From the NCBI GenBank assembly GCA_944322305.1, contig CALUOP010000005.1, forward strand, positions 1 to 64,000: a DNA stretch of 64,000 bases, written 5' to 3'. The position numbers and the translations under genes were made by a program. The notes beneath the pieces were generated by a model, which saw only the letters and a list, made by a program, of their open reading frames with translations, had not been told where the DNA came from and did no database searches. The stretch comes from an uncultured Coriobacteriaceae bacterium (GTDB taxonomy: Bacteria; Actinomycetota; Coriobacteriia; Coriobacteriales; Coriobacteriaceae). Below, piece after piece: positions 1 through 8,831 of this stretch (position 1 is its first letter; each line of letters opens with the position of its first letter).

Positions 1-55
1 CGGCGCCGCCCCTCGCGCCCGCGCGCCTGCCCGCGCCGGCGCCCCGGCCGGCCGC

Positions 56-86
56 GCGCCAGTTTAGGCGCGGCCTAAGCTGGCGC
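56..86. repeat. Imperfect 14-bp inverted repeat
   Basis: Two 14-base arms (56-69 and 73-86) pair with one mismatch around a 3-base centre. The outer motif GCGCCA-R-YYTAGGC is the same as in the large perfect palindrome at 45991-46071, so both look like members of one dispersed palindromic family. It lies upstream of acpS; its role is unknown. The rest of positions 1-212 is GC-rich non-coding sequence in which I see no gene and no clear promoter. Confidence 0.6.
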
Positions 87-218
87 AGGAGGCCCCCTTA
101 TCGCATAACTCAATACGCTTTTTATAGGCTTGTGCGCCTGCATGCGCTTGACCTGCGTGTGGGGTTATCATAACTGAGTGCGTGTATGGCGCGAACCTAG
201 GGTGCGAAAGGGGTGCAG

Positions 219-851
219 ATGGCAGAGGCGGGCATTGGCGTCGACATCGTTGAGATTGCTCGAATAGAGCGCATCTTGCAGCGCACGCCGGCGTTTGCGC
301 GGCGCGTCTTCACCGACGAGGAGCGCGCGTACTGCGAGTCGGCTCCACGTCCTGCAGCCCACTACGCGTGTCGCTTCGCTGCGCGCGAGGCGGTTCTCAA
401 AGCTCTCGGCACCGGATTCAGCCAAGGCATCGGCAAGGCTGACGTGTCGGTTTCGCGCGATCCCAACGGTCGCCCGCTGGCGGTGCTTACCGGCCGCGCG
501 GCTGAGGTGGCCGAGCAGGCGGGCATCGTGGAGGTCGCGCTGTCCCTCTCGTTCACCTCTGAGCTGGCTATCGCCAACGCCATGGCCATTACGGCCGAGG
601 CTCGTCCCAAGCCCAAGGAGTCCAAAGAGGACGAGCGCGCGGTTATCGCCCGCTCGTTCAGAGAGGCGCGCTCGGTGTTGGACGACCTCGAGCGCGTGCA
701 GGACACCCTGTTAGAGGAGCACGCGGCTCAACCGGCGCCTCAGGCAGCCGATGCCCATGCTGCGGCCGCTTTAGACAATCAACAACCGTCTGTACCTGTT
801 GAGGCGCAGCCTGACGCCGCCGCGTCCGGTGCGCCGACGAACCAAGCATAG
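219..851 (+). CDS. acpS: Holo-[acyl-carrier-protein] synthase with C-terminal extension
   Basis: Transfers 4'-phosphopantetheine from CoA to a serine of acyl carrier protein, activating fatty acid synthesis in the cytoplasm. The protein has 210 residues. The family signature GVDIVEI carries the metal-binding Asp9, and FAAREAVLKALG carries Glu57 and Lys61. The ATG at 219 follows GAAAGGGG at 206-213; an in-frame GTG at 213 overlaps that site and is less likely. AcpS is normally about 120-130 residues, so roughly 80 extra residues (from about 130) form an acidic then Ala/Pro-rich tail with no recognised domain. It is the first gene of a tight co-directional cluster, with nnr 22 bases downstream. 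Confidence 0.95.
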   Translation: MAEAGIGVDIVEIARIERILQRTPAFARRVFTDEERAYCESAPRPAAHYACRFAAREAVLKALGTGFSQGIGKADVSVSRDPNGRPLAVLTGRAAEVAEQAGIVEVALSLSFTSELAIANAMAITAEARPKPKESKEDERAVIARSFREARSVLDDLERVQDTLLEEHAAQPAPQAADAHAAAALDNQQPSVPVEAQPDAAASGAPTNQA

Positions 852-873
852 AGCAAGGGGTGTGATAGCAGCC

Positions 874-2496
874 ATGCAGCCGATCCTCAACATCGACGAA
901 GTCAAACTGCTGGAAGACATCATCGAGAAGGCCGGCACCTCCAAGGCCGAGCTCATGGAGCACGCCGGTGAGTTCACCGCCGAGGTGGTGAAGTCGTACA
1001 ACCCGCAGCGCGTGACGGTTCTGTGCGGCTTCGGCAACAACGGCGGCGACGGCTGGGTGGCCGCCGACGTGCTGTCGCACGAGGGCATCGCCGTTGACGT
1101 GGTGACCCCGATCGAGCCCGACGAGATCCCCAGCGCCCTGGCGCGCCACGTTGCCCGCCGCACGGCCGCCAAGGACGTCACCGTGCACGCCGGCCCCTCG
1201 CGCGACGAGCTTTCCGAGATTCTCTCCCAGGCCGACGTGGTGGTGGACGCGCTTTTGGGGACCGGCTTCCACGGCAAGCTGCGCGCCCCCCTCAACATCT
1301 GGATCGAGACCCTGAACGAGCTGGCGCCCACGGTGGTGTCCGTTGACGTGCCCTCGGGCCTTGACGCCAACACCGGCGAGGTGGCCGACCTGTGCGTCAA
1401 CGCCGACCGCACCGCCACCATGCTCGCGCCCAAGCTCGGCCTGTACAGCGCCGAGGGCCCCAACTACGCCGGCGAGATCTCCTGCGGCATGCTCTACGAG
1501 CACCTCGAAGAGGCCATCGACAACGTGGAGCACACGGCCGAACGCCTCGACCTGGCCGACCTCGTGCAGTTTGCCGAGCCGCTCTCCTCAAACATCGACA
1601 AGTACAGCCGCGGGTCGGTGCTCGTGGTTGCGGGCTCCGCCACCTACCCCGGCGCGGCCATGATGGCGGCCAAGGCCGCAGCCCGCGCCGGCGCCGGCTA
1701 CGTGACGGTTGCCGCCCCCGACGCGTGCGCGAGCCTCATCCGCATGGCGCTGCCCTCGGTGCCGGTGGTGGCCGTGCCGAGCGACGCGCGCGGCGCGTTT
1801 GGCGCGGCGGCGAGCGGCCTCATCTCCAAGCTCGCCATGCGCTACGACTGCGTGCTGTGCGGCCCCGGCATCACCACGGCGGCCGGCTGCGTGCAGGTGG
1901 TCTCCGAGCTTATCGACACCGACGTGCCGCTGGTGCTCGACGCCGACGCCCTGAACTGCCTGGCCAAGCTCGCCGCCGGCAAGCTCGAGGACTTCCCCGA
2001 GATCTACCGACGCGACGCGCCGCTGGTGCTCACCCCGCACTACCGCGAGCTCACGCGCCTTCTGGACGGCGCCACGGTGAGCCATCTCGCGGCGGCCATC
2101 GAGGGCTCGCAGAAGATCCTGTGGGCCTCGGGCTCGAGCGACATGGTCGTGGTCGCCAAGGGCCCCACCACCGCGGTGGTGGGCGTGGAGCGCGCGCTGA
2201 TCCCGCTGGCCGGGCCGGCGGCGCTTGCCACGGCTGGCTCGGGCGACGTGCTGGGCGGCATCATCGCCGGCACCATGGCCCTCGCGCACGGCAAGGCCGA
2301 CGTGTGGGAGCTGCTCGTCTCCTATGCGGTGACGCTGCACTCGCTCGCGGGCTTCATCGCCGCGCAGAAGTTCGGCGAGAAGAGCGTGATCGCCACCGAC
2401 CTTATCGACCTTATCGGCGAGGCCATGAGCCTGTTCGTGTCGAACGCCTTGGAAGAGATGGGTTTCGACGCGGGCAAGTCGGGCGAGGAGGCGTAG
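874..2496 (+). CDS. nnr: Bifunctional NAD(P)HX epimerase / ADP-dependent NAD(P)HX dehydratase
   Basis: Repairs hydrated NAD(P)H: an N-terminal YjeF_N domain (about residues 1-215) epimerises R- and S-NAD(P)HX, and a C-terminal ribokinase-like domain (about 235-530) dehydrates the S form using ADP. Visible motifs are the glycine-rich FGNNGGDGW near residue 52 and GSGDVLGG near residue 455, the usual phosphate-binding motif of the dehydratase. The product is 540 residues, normal for the fused form. I chose ATG 874 preceded by AAGGGG at 855-860; an in-frame GTG at 862 sits only one base from that site. The alr start lies 4 bases after the stop. Confidence 0.95.
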   Translation: MQPILNIDEVKLLEDIIEKAGTSKAELMEHAGEFTAEVVKSYNPQRVTVLCGFGNNGGDGWVAADVLSHEGIAVDVVTPIEPDEIPSALARHVARRTAAKDVTVHAGPSRDELSEILSQADVVVDALLGTGFHGKLRAPLNIWIETLNELAPTVVSVDVPSGLDANTGEVADLCVNADRTATMLAPKLGLYSAEGPNYAGEISCGMLYEHLEEAIDNVEHTAERLDLADLVQFAEPLSSNIDKYSRGSVLVVAGSATYPGAAMMAAKAAARAGAGYVTVAAPDACASLIRMALPSVPVVAVPSDARGAFGAAASGLISKLAMRYDCVLCGPGITTAAGCVQVVSELIDTDVPLVLDADALNCLAKLAAGKLEDFPEIYRRDAPLVLTPHYRELTRLLDGATVSHLAAAIEGSQKILWASGSSDMVVVAKGPTTAVVGVERALIPLAGPAALATAGSGDVLGGIIAGTMALAHGKADVWELLVSYAVTLHSLAGFIAAQKFGEKSVIATDLIDLIGEAMSLFVSNALEEMGFDAGKSGEEA

Positions 2497-2500
2497 GGCC

Positions 2501-3652
2501 ATGCCGCGGAGCAGGTATCCCGAGACGCGCTGGGCTTGGGTTGAGATAGACCAGGGGGCGCTGCGCCGCAACGTGCGGGCCTTCAAGCAGCTGCTGCAGC
2601 CGCGTCAGCGCCTGTGCTGCGTGGTCAAGGCGGACGCGTACGGCCACGGGGCCCTGGCGTGCGCCCAGGTGATGCGCCGCTCGGGCGCCGACCTGTTCGC
2701 CGTCGCCACGGTGGGCGAGGGCGTGGCGCTGCGCGAGGGCGGCATCAAGGAGCCCATCCTGGTGCTGAACGAGCCACCGATAACCGCCATCCCCGAGCTG
2801 CTGCGCTACCAGATCATGCCGAGCGTCTACACGGTTGAGTTCGCCCTGGCCTTGGGCGAGGAGGCCGTGATGCAGCACCAGGTGGCCAAGTACCACATGG
2901 CCGTGGAAACCGGCATGAACCGCATCGGCGTGCGCTCAACCGACGTGGTGGAGTTCCGGCGCGCCATAGACTTCCACCGCGGCATCCAGTGCGACGGCGT
3001 GTTCACGCACTTTGCCACGGCCGACGAGCCGGACGGCTGGGACTTCCAGCTGCAGGTGAAGCGCTTCAACGAGGCGGTCGCCGCCATGCGCGACGCCGGC
3101 TTCGCCTGCGGCATCGTGCACTGCAACAACACGCCGGCCACGGTGCTTTCGCCGGCCACCGGCTGCGACATGGTGCGCGTGGGCATAGGCCTCTACGGCC
3201 TGCAGGCCTGCGAGCGCACGCGGGCGCGCATGACGCTTGAGCCGGTCATGAGCGTGCGGGCGCGCATCACCCGCACCATCCGCCCGGCCATGGGCGAGGG
3301 CGTTGGCTACGGCTTCACCTACCGCGTGCCGCGGGCCGCCGTGCAGATCTGCACGATCCCCGTGGGGTACGCCGACGGGCTTTCACGCACGCTCTCCAAC
3401 CGCATGGAGGTGCTGCTGCGCGGCATGCGCCTGCCCCAGGTGGGCAACATCTGCATGGATCAGTGCATGTTCGCGCTGACGCAGACCTCGCGCCAACCCG
3501 TTGCGGAGGCGGAGGCCGGCGAGGTGGTGACCATTGTCGGGCGCGACGGCGACGCCGAGATCACGCTCGACGAGATGGCACGCCTGCGCGGGACGATCAA
3601 CTACGAGGTGGCGTGCGACTTCGGCATGCGTCTTGAGAAGGTGTATCTGTGA
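2501..3652 (+). CDS. alr: Alanine racemase
   Basis: PLP-dependent interconversion of L- and D-alanine for peptidoglycan stem peptides. The protein is 383 residues, typical length. The PLP lysine is Lys43 in VVKADAYGHG; the second catalytic base should be the Tyr in GVGYGFTY near residue 269, and PVGYADG follows as in the family. GAGGAGG inside the end of the upstream gene serves as ribosome binding site. The stop overlaps the next start (TGATG), which indicates translational coupling with the uracil-DNA glycosylase. D-alanine made here would feed the D-Ala-D-X ligase encoded at 52908. Confidence 0.96.
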   Translation: MPRSRYPETRWAWVEIDQGALRRNVRAFKQLLQPRQRLCCVVKADAYGHGALACAQVMRRSGADLFAVATVGEGVALREGGIKEPILVLNEPPITAIPELLRYQIMPSVYTVEFALALGEEAVMQHQVAKYHMAVETGMNRIGVRSTDVVEFRRAIDFHRGIQCDGVFTHFATADEPDGWDFQLQVKRFNEAVAAMRDAGFACGIVHCNNTPATVLSPATGCDMVRVGIGLYGLQACERTRARMTLEPVMSVRARITRTIRPAMGEGVGYGFTYRVPRAAVQICTIPVGYADGLSRTLSNRMEVLLRGMRLPQVGNICMDQCMFALTQTSRQPVAEAEAGEVVTIVGRDGDAEITLDEMARLRGTINYEVACDFGMRLEKVYL

Positions 3653-4458
3653 TGGGCGTTATGCATATCCCCGGCCATACCAATCAGGCGCCGCGCGAGG
3701 TTTCGCTGGAGGAGATCCGCGCGCTTTTGGGCGATTGCCGCCTGTGCCAGCTCTCCGAGACGCGCACCAACATCGTGTTCGGCGTGGGCGACCCGCACGC
3801 GCGCGTGATGTTCATCGGCGAGGCGCCCGGGCGCAACGAGGACCTGCAGGGCGAACCGTTCGTGGGCGCTGCCGGGCAGAACCTCAACCGCATCTTGTCG
3901 TTTGCCGGGCTTACGCGCGAGGAGATCTACATCGCCAACGTGCTGAAGTGCCGCCCGCCGGGAAACCGCAACCCGCGCCCGGAGGAAGTGCAGGTGTGCG
4001 CGCCGTTTCTGCGCGAGCAGATCCGCAGCATCTGGCCGGACATCATCGTGACCATGGGCAACCCCGCCACCCACTTCGTGCTGAAGACCGAGGTGGGCAT
4101 CACCAAGCTGCGCGGGCGCTTCCACCAGATGGGGCACTTCCGCGTGTTGCCGACCTTCCACCCGGCGGCCGCGCTGCGCAACCCCGCGTGGCAGGAGCTT
4201 ATCGAGCAGGACTTCCACATGCTTGGGCAGTTCTTGGCCGAGCACCCCGCGGGCGAGCCGCTCGAGCCGGTGGCGCGGCGCTCCGATGCGCTGCCCGAGG
4301 TGGAGCTGCCGGCGTCGGCGGGGGCCGCGGCCCAGGCTGCGGTGGCCGGCGCGGCGCAGGCGGGAGGTCCGGCTCCGGCGGTGCCGGGCGCTGCGGCTGC
4401 GGGCGGCTTCGGGGCACCGGCCCCGGGGCAAGAGCATCTGACCTTTGGGGCGCAGTGA
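3652..4458 (+). CDS. Uracil-DNA glycosylase, family 4 (iron-sulfur type)
   Basis: Removes uracil from DNA at the start of base excision repair. Family 4 features are visible: GEAPGRNEDLQGEPFVG (motif A, near residues 60-76), the C-terminal active-site motif HPAAALR, and four cysteines arranged as CRLC near residue 27, a Cys in LKCRPP and a Cys in QVCAPF that should bind a 4Fe-4S cluster. The catalytic domain ends near residue 200; the remaining 65 or so residues are Ala/Gly/Pro-rich and probably disordered. ATG 3652 overlaps the alr stop, with GAGAAGG 10 bases upstream; ATG 3661 is an alternative. Confidence 0.93.
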   Translation: MGVMHIPGHTNQAPREVSLEEIRALLGDCRLCQLSETRTNIVFGVGDPHARVMFIGEAPGRNEDLQGEPFVGAAGQNLNRILSFAGLTREEIYIANVLKCRPPGNRNPRPEEVQVCAPFLREQIRSIWPDIIVTMGNPATHFVLKTEVGITKLRGRFHQMGHFRVLPTFHPAAALRNPAWQELIEQDFHMLGQFLAEHPAGEPLEPVARRSDALPEVELPASAGAAAQAAVAGAAQAGGPAPAVPGAAAAGGFGAPAPGQEHLTFGAQ

Positions 4459-4961
4459 TGGCGCTTGCGCGCACGGGCGCCGGGCGCTTTCGCACGGCCT
4501 GCCCGCAGGACACCGAGCGCCTGGGCGAGCTGATCGCGCCGGCGCTTCTCGACGGCGACGTGCTGGTGCTTACCGGCGGGCTGGGCGTGGGCAAGACCCA
4601 CCTGACCAAGGGCTTGGCGCGCGGGCTGGGCGACACCCACCCGGTGACGAGCCCCACCTTCGCCCTGATGGCCGTGCACGACGCGGGGCGCCTGCCGCTT
4701 TTCCATTTTGACCTGTACCGCCTGGAGCACGCCTTCGAGCTCGAGGACACGGGCATCTACGACGTGCTGGGCTACGAGGGCGCGTGCGTGCTGGAGTGGG
4801 GCGAGCAGTTCCAGGACGAGCTGACCAACGAGTACCTGGGCGTGGTCATACGCCGTGTGGAGGATGACCCGGAGGCCCGGGAGGTTGCGCTCGAGGCCCA
4901 CGGCGCCCGTGCCGAGGAGCTGGCGGCGGCTGTTGACGCGGCGGTGGTCGCGGCCGCGTAG
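4458..4961 (+). CDS. tsaE: tRNA threonylcarbamoyladenosine biosynthesis ATPase TsaE
   Basis: P-loop ATPase that drives the TsaB-TsaD complex during formation of t6A at position 37 of ANN-decoding tRNAs. The product is 167 residues. The Walker A motif GGLGVGKTH lies near residue 37; SPTFALM and the FDLYRLE segment are TsaE signatures, and LEWGEQF matches the conserved C-terminal region. The start overlaps the upstream stop as TGATG. The gene is directly upstream of the fused tsaB-rimI-tsaD gene, so the whole pathway apart from TsaC is encoded together. Confidence 0.95.
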   Translation: MALARTGAGRFRTACPQDTERLGELIAPALLDGDVLVLTGGLGVGKTHLTKGLARGLGDTHPVTSPTFALMAVHDAGRLPLFHFDLYRLEHAFELEDTGIYDVLGYEGACVLEWGEQFQDELTNEYLGVVIRRVEDDPEAREVALEAHGARAEELAAAVDAAVVAAA

Positions 4962-5049
4962 GGCGCCTCTCGCCAAGCGGAGCATGGAGCGCGGCCCGGC
5001 GGCGCGTTGCGCGCGGCCGCGGGTGCGCGGCAGAAAAGGAGCTGCTGAG

Positions 5050-7443
5050 ATGAAGAACCGCAACGACCGGCTTCTGGTGGCCGCCGTTGATACCTCTACG
5101 GACATGCTGGCGTGCGCGGTGGCGCGCGTTGAGTTGGCGGGCGGGCCTGCGGCCGTTGAGCTTTTGGCCTCCGGCGACCATGCGTGCCGCCGTCGCGCAA
5201 ACGTCGAGCTGGTGAACACGCTGGACCGCGCGCTTGCGCGGGCAGGTGCCAGCGTGGCGGGGCTCGACGCCGTGCTGGTGGGGCGCGGCCCGGGATCGTT
5301 CACCGGCGTGCGCATCGGCATCTCCACGGCAAAGGGCCTGGCAGAGGCTGCCAACGTCCCGCTGTACGGGGTCTCCACGCTTGACGCTGCGGCGTGGACG
5401 GCGTGGCGCGCCGGCGTGCGCGGCCTTGTGGGCGTGGCGGCCGACGCCATGCGCGGCGAGCTGTATCCCGCGCTGTACCGCGTGGGTGACGAGGGGATTG
5501 CGCGCCTGTTCGAGCGCGAGCACGTGGTGAAGGCAAGCGAGGCTGTGGCGGCGTGGGCGGCGCGCGCAGACGCGGCGGAGATCCAGCTGACGGGCGACGG
5601 CCTCAAGCGCCACGGCGCCCTGTTCGACGCGGCCGGCCTCACCTCGCGCGTGGACGAGTCGCTGTGGCATCCGTCAGGCGAGGGGCTTTTGCTCGCCGCC
5701 GCCAACCCGGCGGCCGCAGGGGCGCTGGGCTCCGGCGACCCCGCGGGCGTGCTGCCCGTGTACACCCGCCTCTCTGACGCCGAGGAGAACGAGCGCCGCC
5801 GCCTCGGACGTGCGGAGACGGCCTCCGACGCGCTGACCGGCGTGGCGGGCGAGCTTGCCGGCCAGCACTTGCAGCTGCGCCCGATGGCAGCCGCCGACGC
5901 CGAGGCCGCCTCGGCGCTGGAGGCGCGCTGCTTTGCCGAGCGCGAGGCGTGGACGCCTGGCATGTTCCTCTCGGAGTTCGACAACCCCGGCCGCCTGTGG
6001 TGGGTGGCGCACGACACCGGCGAGCTGGTGGGCTTGGCCGGCGGCATGGTGGTCGAGAAGGACTGCCAGATCCTCGACGTGGCGGTTGACCCGGCGCGCC
6101 GTCGTCAGGGCATCGCTCGCAAGCTGCTTGCCCAGGTGAGCTACGACGCGCAGATGCTCGGCTGCACCACGGCCTCGCTCGAGGTGGCCGAGGACAACGC
6201 CGCGGCTCGCGCGCTGTACGAGAAGCTCGGCTTTGCGCAGGTGGGCCTGCGCAAGAACTACTACGCGCCCGGCAAGCACGCGCTCGTGATGGAGGCGACG
6301 TTGCCGCTGGCGCTTCCGGTGGACGCCGCGTCGCCCGAGCCGGTGGCCTGCACGCGCCCGTGGCCCGAGCGCACGCCGCGCCGCACGGCCGAGGAGGCGG
6401 ATGATCTTCTTGGCCGCCAGCTGATCTTGGCGATCGAGAGCTCGTGCGACGAGACGGCCGTGGCGATTATCGACAAGGACGGCACGCTGCTGGCCAGCCA
6501 GGTTTCCACGCAGATCGACTTCCACGCGCGGTTCGGCGGCGTGGTGCCCGAGATCGCGAGCCGCAAGCACGTGGAGGTCATCTGCGGCGTGGTGGACGCT
6601 GCGCGCGAGGAGGCCGGGCGCGCCTTGGGGCTTGCGGACCCTGTGGCGCCCTCGGAGCTTGCGGCTGTGGCGGTGACGCAGGGCCCGGGCCTGGTGGGCG
6701 CGCTGGTGGTGGGCGTGGCGTTTGCCAAGGGCTACGCCTATGCCGCCGGCAAGCCGCTCATCTGCGTGAACCACCTGGAGGGGCACCTGTTCGCCAACCT
6801 GCTCACCACGCCCGACCTCGAGCCGCCGTTCATCTTCACGCTGGTTTCGGGCGGGCATACCATGCTGGTGCACGTGCGCGCTTGGGGCGACTACCAGGTG
6901 CTGGGCGAGACGCTCGACGACGCGGTGGGCGAGGCTTTCGACAAAGTGGCCAAGGCGCTGGGGCTGGGATACCCCGGCGGGCCCATCATCTCGCGCTTGG
7001 CCGAGGAGGGCGACCCGGCGGCCATCGACTTCCCGCGGGCGCTCAACCGCCGCGGCGACTACCGCTTCTCGCTCTCGGGGCTCAAGACGGCGGTGGTGCT
7101 CTACATCGAGCAGGAGACCAAGGCCGGCCGGCCGCTGCACCTGCCCGACATCGCGGCGTCGTTCGAGGCGGCCGTGTTCGACGTGCAGTACAAGAAGGCG
7201 CGCAACGCCCTGCGCGAGACCGGCGCGCGCGAGTACTGCCTGGGTGGCGGCGTGGCGGCCAACAAGCACCTGCGCGAGATGATGGTGAGAAAGCTCACGC
7301 GCCAGGGCATCCGCGTGACGGTGCCGCCGCAGGACGCCTGCACCGACAACGCGGCGATGATCGCCGTGGTGGCGCGCCGCAAGTTCGAGCGCGGCGAGTT
7401 CGCGGACTTCAGCGTGGACGCGGACCCCAACATGACGTTGTAG
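5050..7443 (+). CDS. tsaD: TsaB-RimI-TsaD triple fusion (t6A synthesis plus ribosomal protein acetyltransferase)
   Basis: A 797-residue fusion of three normally separate proteins. Residues 1-about 240 are TsaB (DTSTDMLACA, then GRGPGSFTGVRIG). Residues about 272-420 are a GNAT domain like RimI, which acetylates ribosomal protein S18 (acetyl-CoA loop RRRQGIARKL, then YEKLGF). Residues about 457-797 are full-length TsaD, the threonylcarbamoyl transferase, with AIESSCDET, the metal-binding NHLEGH and the SGGHT loop. Linkers are Ala/Pro/Arg-rich. ATG 5050 has AAAAGGAG 8 bases upstream. The in-frame extension to 4855 lies inside tsaE and is rejected. Fusion fixes TsaB:TsaD stoichiometry at one to one. 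Confidence 0.95.
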   Translation: MKNRNDRLLVAAVDTSTDMLACAVARVELAGGPAAVELLASGDHACRRRANVELVNTLDRALARAGASVAGLDAVLVGRGPGSFTGVRIGISTAKGLAEAANVPLYGVSTLDAAAWTAWRAGVRGLVGVAADAMRGELYPALYRVGDEGIARLFEREHVVKASEAVAAWAARADAAEIQLTGDGLKRHGALFDAAGLTSRVDESLWHPSGEGLLLAAANPAAAGALGSGDPAGVLPVYTRLSDAEENERRRLGRAETASDALTGVAGELAGQHLQLRPMAAADAEAASALEARCFAEREAWTPGMFLSEFDNPGRLWWVAHDTGELVGLAGGMVVEKDCQILDVAVDPARRRQGIARKLLAQVSYDAQMLGCTTASLEVAEDNAAARALYEKLGFAQVGLRKNYYAPGKHALVMEATLPLALPVDAASPEPVACTRPWPERTPRRTAEEADDLLGRQLILAIESSCDETAVAIIDKDGTLLASQVSTQIDFHARFGGVVPEIASRKHVEVICGVVDAAREEAGRALGLADPVAPSELAAVAVTQGPGLVGALVVGVAFAKGYAYAAGKPLICVNHLEGHLFANLLTTPDLEPPFIFTLVSGGHTMLVHVRAWGDYQVLGETLDDAVGEAFDKVAKALGLGYPGGPIISRLAEEGDPAAIDFPRALNRRGDYRFSLSGLKTAVVLYIEQETKAGRPLHLPDIAASFEAAVFDVQYKKARNALRETGAREYCLGGGVAANKHLREMMVRKLTRQGIRVTVPPQDACTDNAAMIAVVARRKFERGEFADFSVDADPNMTL

Positions 7444-7521
7444 CGGCGGGCAAGAAGCGCTGGGGCCGGGCGTGGGGCGGGGGTTCCGGTCCCGGTGCGC
7501 CGCGGCTTCAGGCGCTTCTTG

Positions 7522-7537
7522 CCCCCCCCCCCCCCCC
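7522..7537. repeat. Run of 16 cytosines
   Basis: An uninterrupted C16 homopolymer lies 79 bases after the tsaD stop and about 150 bases before the start of the next gene. Runs of this length are prone to slippage in replication and are also hard to sequence, so the exact count may be variable or wrong. Confidence 0.9.
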
Positions 7538-7620
7538 GTTTGGGCTGGCGCGCTTTTATCGCCGTCCGCCGTATCGGCTGGTTGAAAAAACCATGCCGCA
7601 TCGGCAAGGCGCGCGCGGGC

Positions 7621-7629
7621 TGCTAGACT
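7621..7629 (+). promoter_or_regulatory. Candidate extended -10 promoter
   Basis: TGCTAGACT has the TGn extension and a -10-like hexamer 58 bases before the start codon at 7687. No good -35 is visible, which fits an extended -10 promoter. It is the only promoter-like site between tsaD and the peptidoglycan-binding-domain gene. Confidence 0.4.
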
Positions 7630-7686
7630 ATAGGCGTACAATCTCCCGGGGCCCTGCGCCCCGTTCGCGAAATGAGGGGATCGGCT

Positions 7687-8592
7687 ATGGATCCTATTTG
7701 CCAGGGCATGCGCGGCCCCGCCGTAGAAGACGTGCAGACCCGCCTGGGCCGCCTGGGCTACACCATCTCTGACGCCGAGCTGGCCGAGAAGCGCTTCGGG
7801 CCCTCCACCGCCGAGGTGGTTGCCGCGTTCAAGCGCGACCACAACCTGCCCGCGGGCGAGTGCATCGACCTCGAGAGCTGGAGCGAGCTGGTGGACGCCT
7901 CGTATACGCTGGGCGACCGCACGCTCTACCTGCGCCTTCCCAACCTGCGCGGCAACGACGTGCGGCAGCTGCAGGAGGCGCTCAACGTGCTGGGCTTTGC
8001 CTGCGGCGAGGCCGACGGGTACTTCGGTCCGCACACCGAGGCGGCCCTGCAGCAGTTCCAGGAGAACGTGGGGCTGTTTGCCGACGGCATGGCGTTCCAA
8101 GATACGTTTAGCTACATCAACCGCCTGCGCCACGTGTGGGAGGGCAAGCCCGCCCAGAGCCATACCGGCGCGCACACCGGCTTCGCGCGTGCGGCGAGCG
8201 TGCTGGAGCATTACCGCATCGCCGTGATCGGCGACGACCCCATTGCCCGCAGCGTGGCCTCGCGCATGTGGAACATCGCCAGCGCCACGACCGAGCAGAG
8301 CGGCCTGGTGCTGTGCGACGACTGCGCACCCGACGACGTGGACTTGGTGCTGACGCTGGCCGACGGCAAGCTGCCCGAGGACGCCGCGCCACAGGCGACC
8401 ATCGTCCTTTCCGAGTGCGAGAACCTCTCGGCGCGTCTGCACACCGCCTACCTGGCGGCCAAGCACGCGCCCGCGCGCATCCGCATCGAGCTGACGGGCA
8501 TCACCCGCTACAACGGCACTTTCATGGCGAGCGACGCGCAGACCCTTGCGGTGCGCGTGCTCGACGCACTGTGCGACGCGCTGAGCGCGTAG
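7687..8592 (+). CDS. Protein with two peptidoglycan-binding (PG_binding_1) domains
   Basis: 301 residues. Two PG_binding_1-like repeats occupy about residues 1-65 (GPAVEDVQTRLGRLGY) and 80-140 (GNDVRQLQEALNVLGF, then GYFGPHTEAALQQFQ). The remaining 150 residues look like a compact alpha/beta domain (IAVIGDDP, LVLTLADG) that I do not recognise, without amidase or transpeptidase motifs. No signal peptide or membrane segment is visible, which is odd for a cell-wall binder; it may work inside the cell or leave by another route. ATG 7687 has GAGGGGA 6 bases upstream. Function is not assigned. Confidence 0.85.
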   Translation: MDPICQGMRGPAVEDVQTRLGRLGYTISDAELAEKRFGPSTAEVVAAFKRDHNLPAGECIDLESWSELVDASYTLGDRTLYLRLPNLRGNDVRQLQEALNVLGFACGEADGYFGPHTEAALQQFQENVGLFADGMAFQDTFSYINRLRHVWEGKPAQSHTGAHTGFARAASVLEHYRIAVIGDDPIARSVASRMWNIASATTEQSGLVLCDDCAPDDVDLVLTLADGKLPEDAAPQATIVLSECENLSARLHTAYLAAKHAPARIRIELTGITRYNGTFMASDAQTLAVRVLDALCDALSA

Positions 8593-8712
8593 GGGTGTCG
8601 GCGTCGCGCCGCGGGTGCGCCTGACGCGCCGGTGCGGGCTTGCGCCCGGCGGGCGGCCGCGGCGGGTGGGCGCGGCGCTTGAGCTCAGCGTGTGGGCGCG
8701 GTTAGCGCACGG

Positions 8713-8742
8713 TTAGCGCAAGCGGCGCTCATCTGCTACACT
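8713..8742 (+). promoter_or_regulatory. tRNA-Gln promoter
   Basis: Extended -10 TGCTACACT at 8734-8742 with a weak -35 (TTAGCG, 8713-8718) 18 bases upstream. The tRNA begins 15 bases after the -10. The rest of 8593-8756 shows nothing else. Confidence 0.5.
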
Positions 8743-8756
8743 TATCCTCGCGCTTT

Positions 8757-8831
8757 TGGGGTATCGTCCAGTGGTTAGGACCCGGGTTTTTGGTGCCCGT
8801 CACGGGGGTTCGAATCCCTCTACCCCAGCCA
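8757..8831 (+). tRNA. tRNA-Gln (anticodon TTG), CCA encoded
   Basis: Acceptor arms TGGGGTA and TACCCCA pair fully, the D arm is GTCC/GGAC, the anticodon loop TTTTGGT gives TTG, and the T arm is GGGGG-TTCGAAT-CCCTC with one G-T pair. Discriminator G at 8828 is followed by an encoded CCA. The terminal bases of this tRNA from 8811 on are duplicated downstream at 9004. Confidence 0.97.

Noticed and set aside
3534-4457. Upstream extension of the tsaE frame
   Set aside because: It overlaps alr and the uracil-DNA glycosylase in another frame; the TGATG-coupled start at 4458 matches TsaE length.
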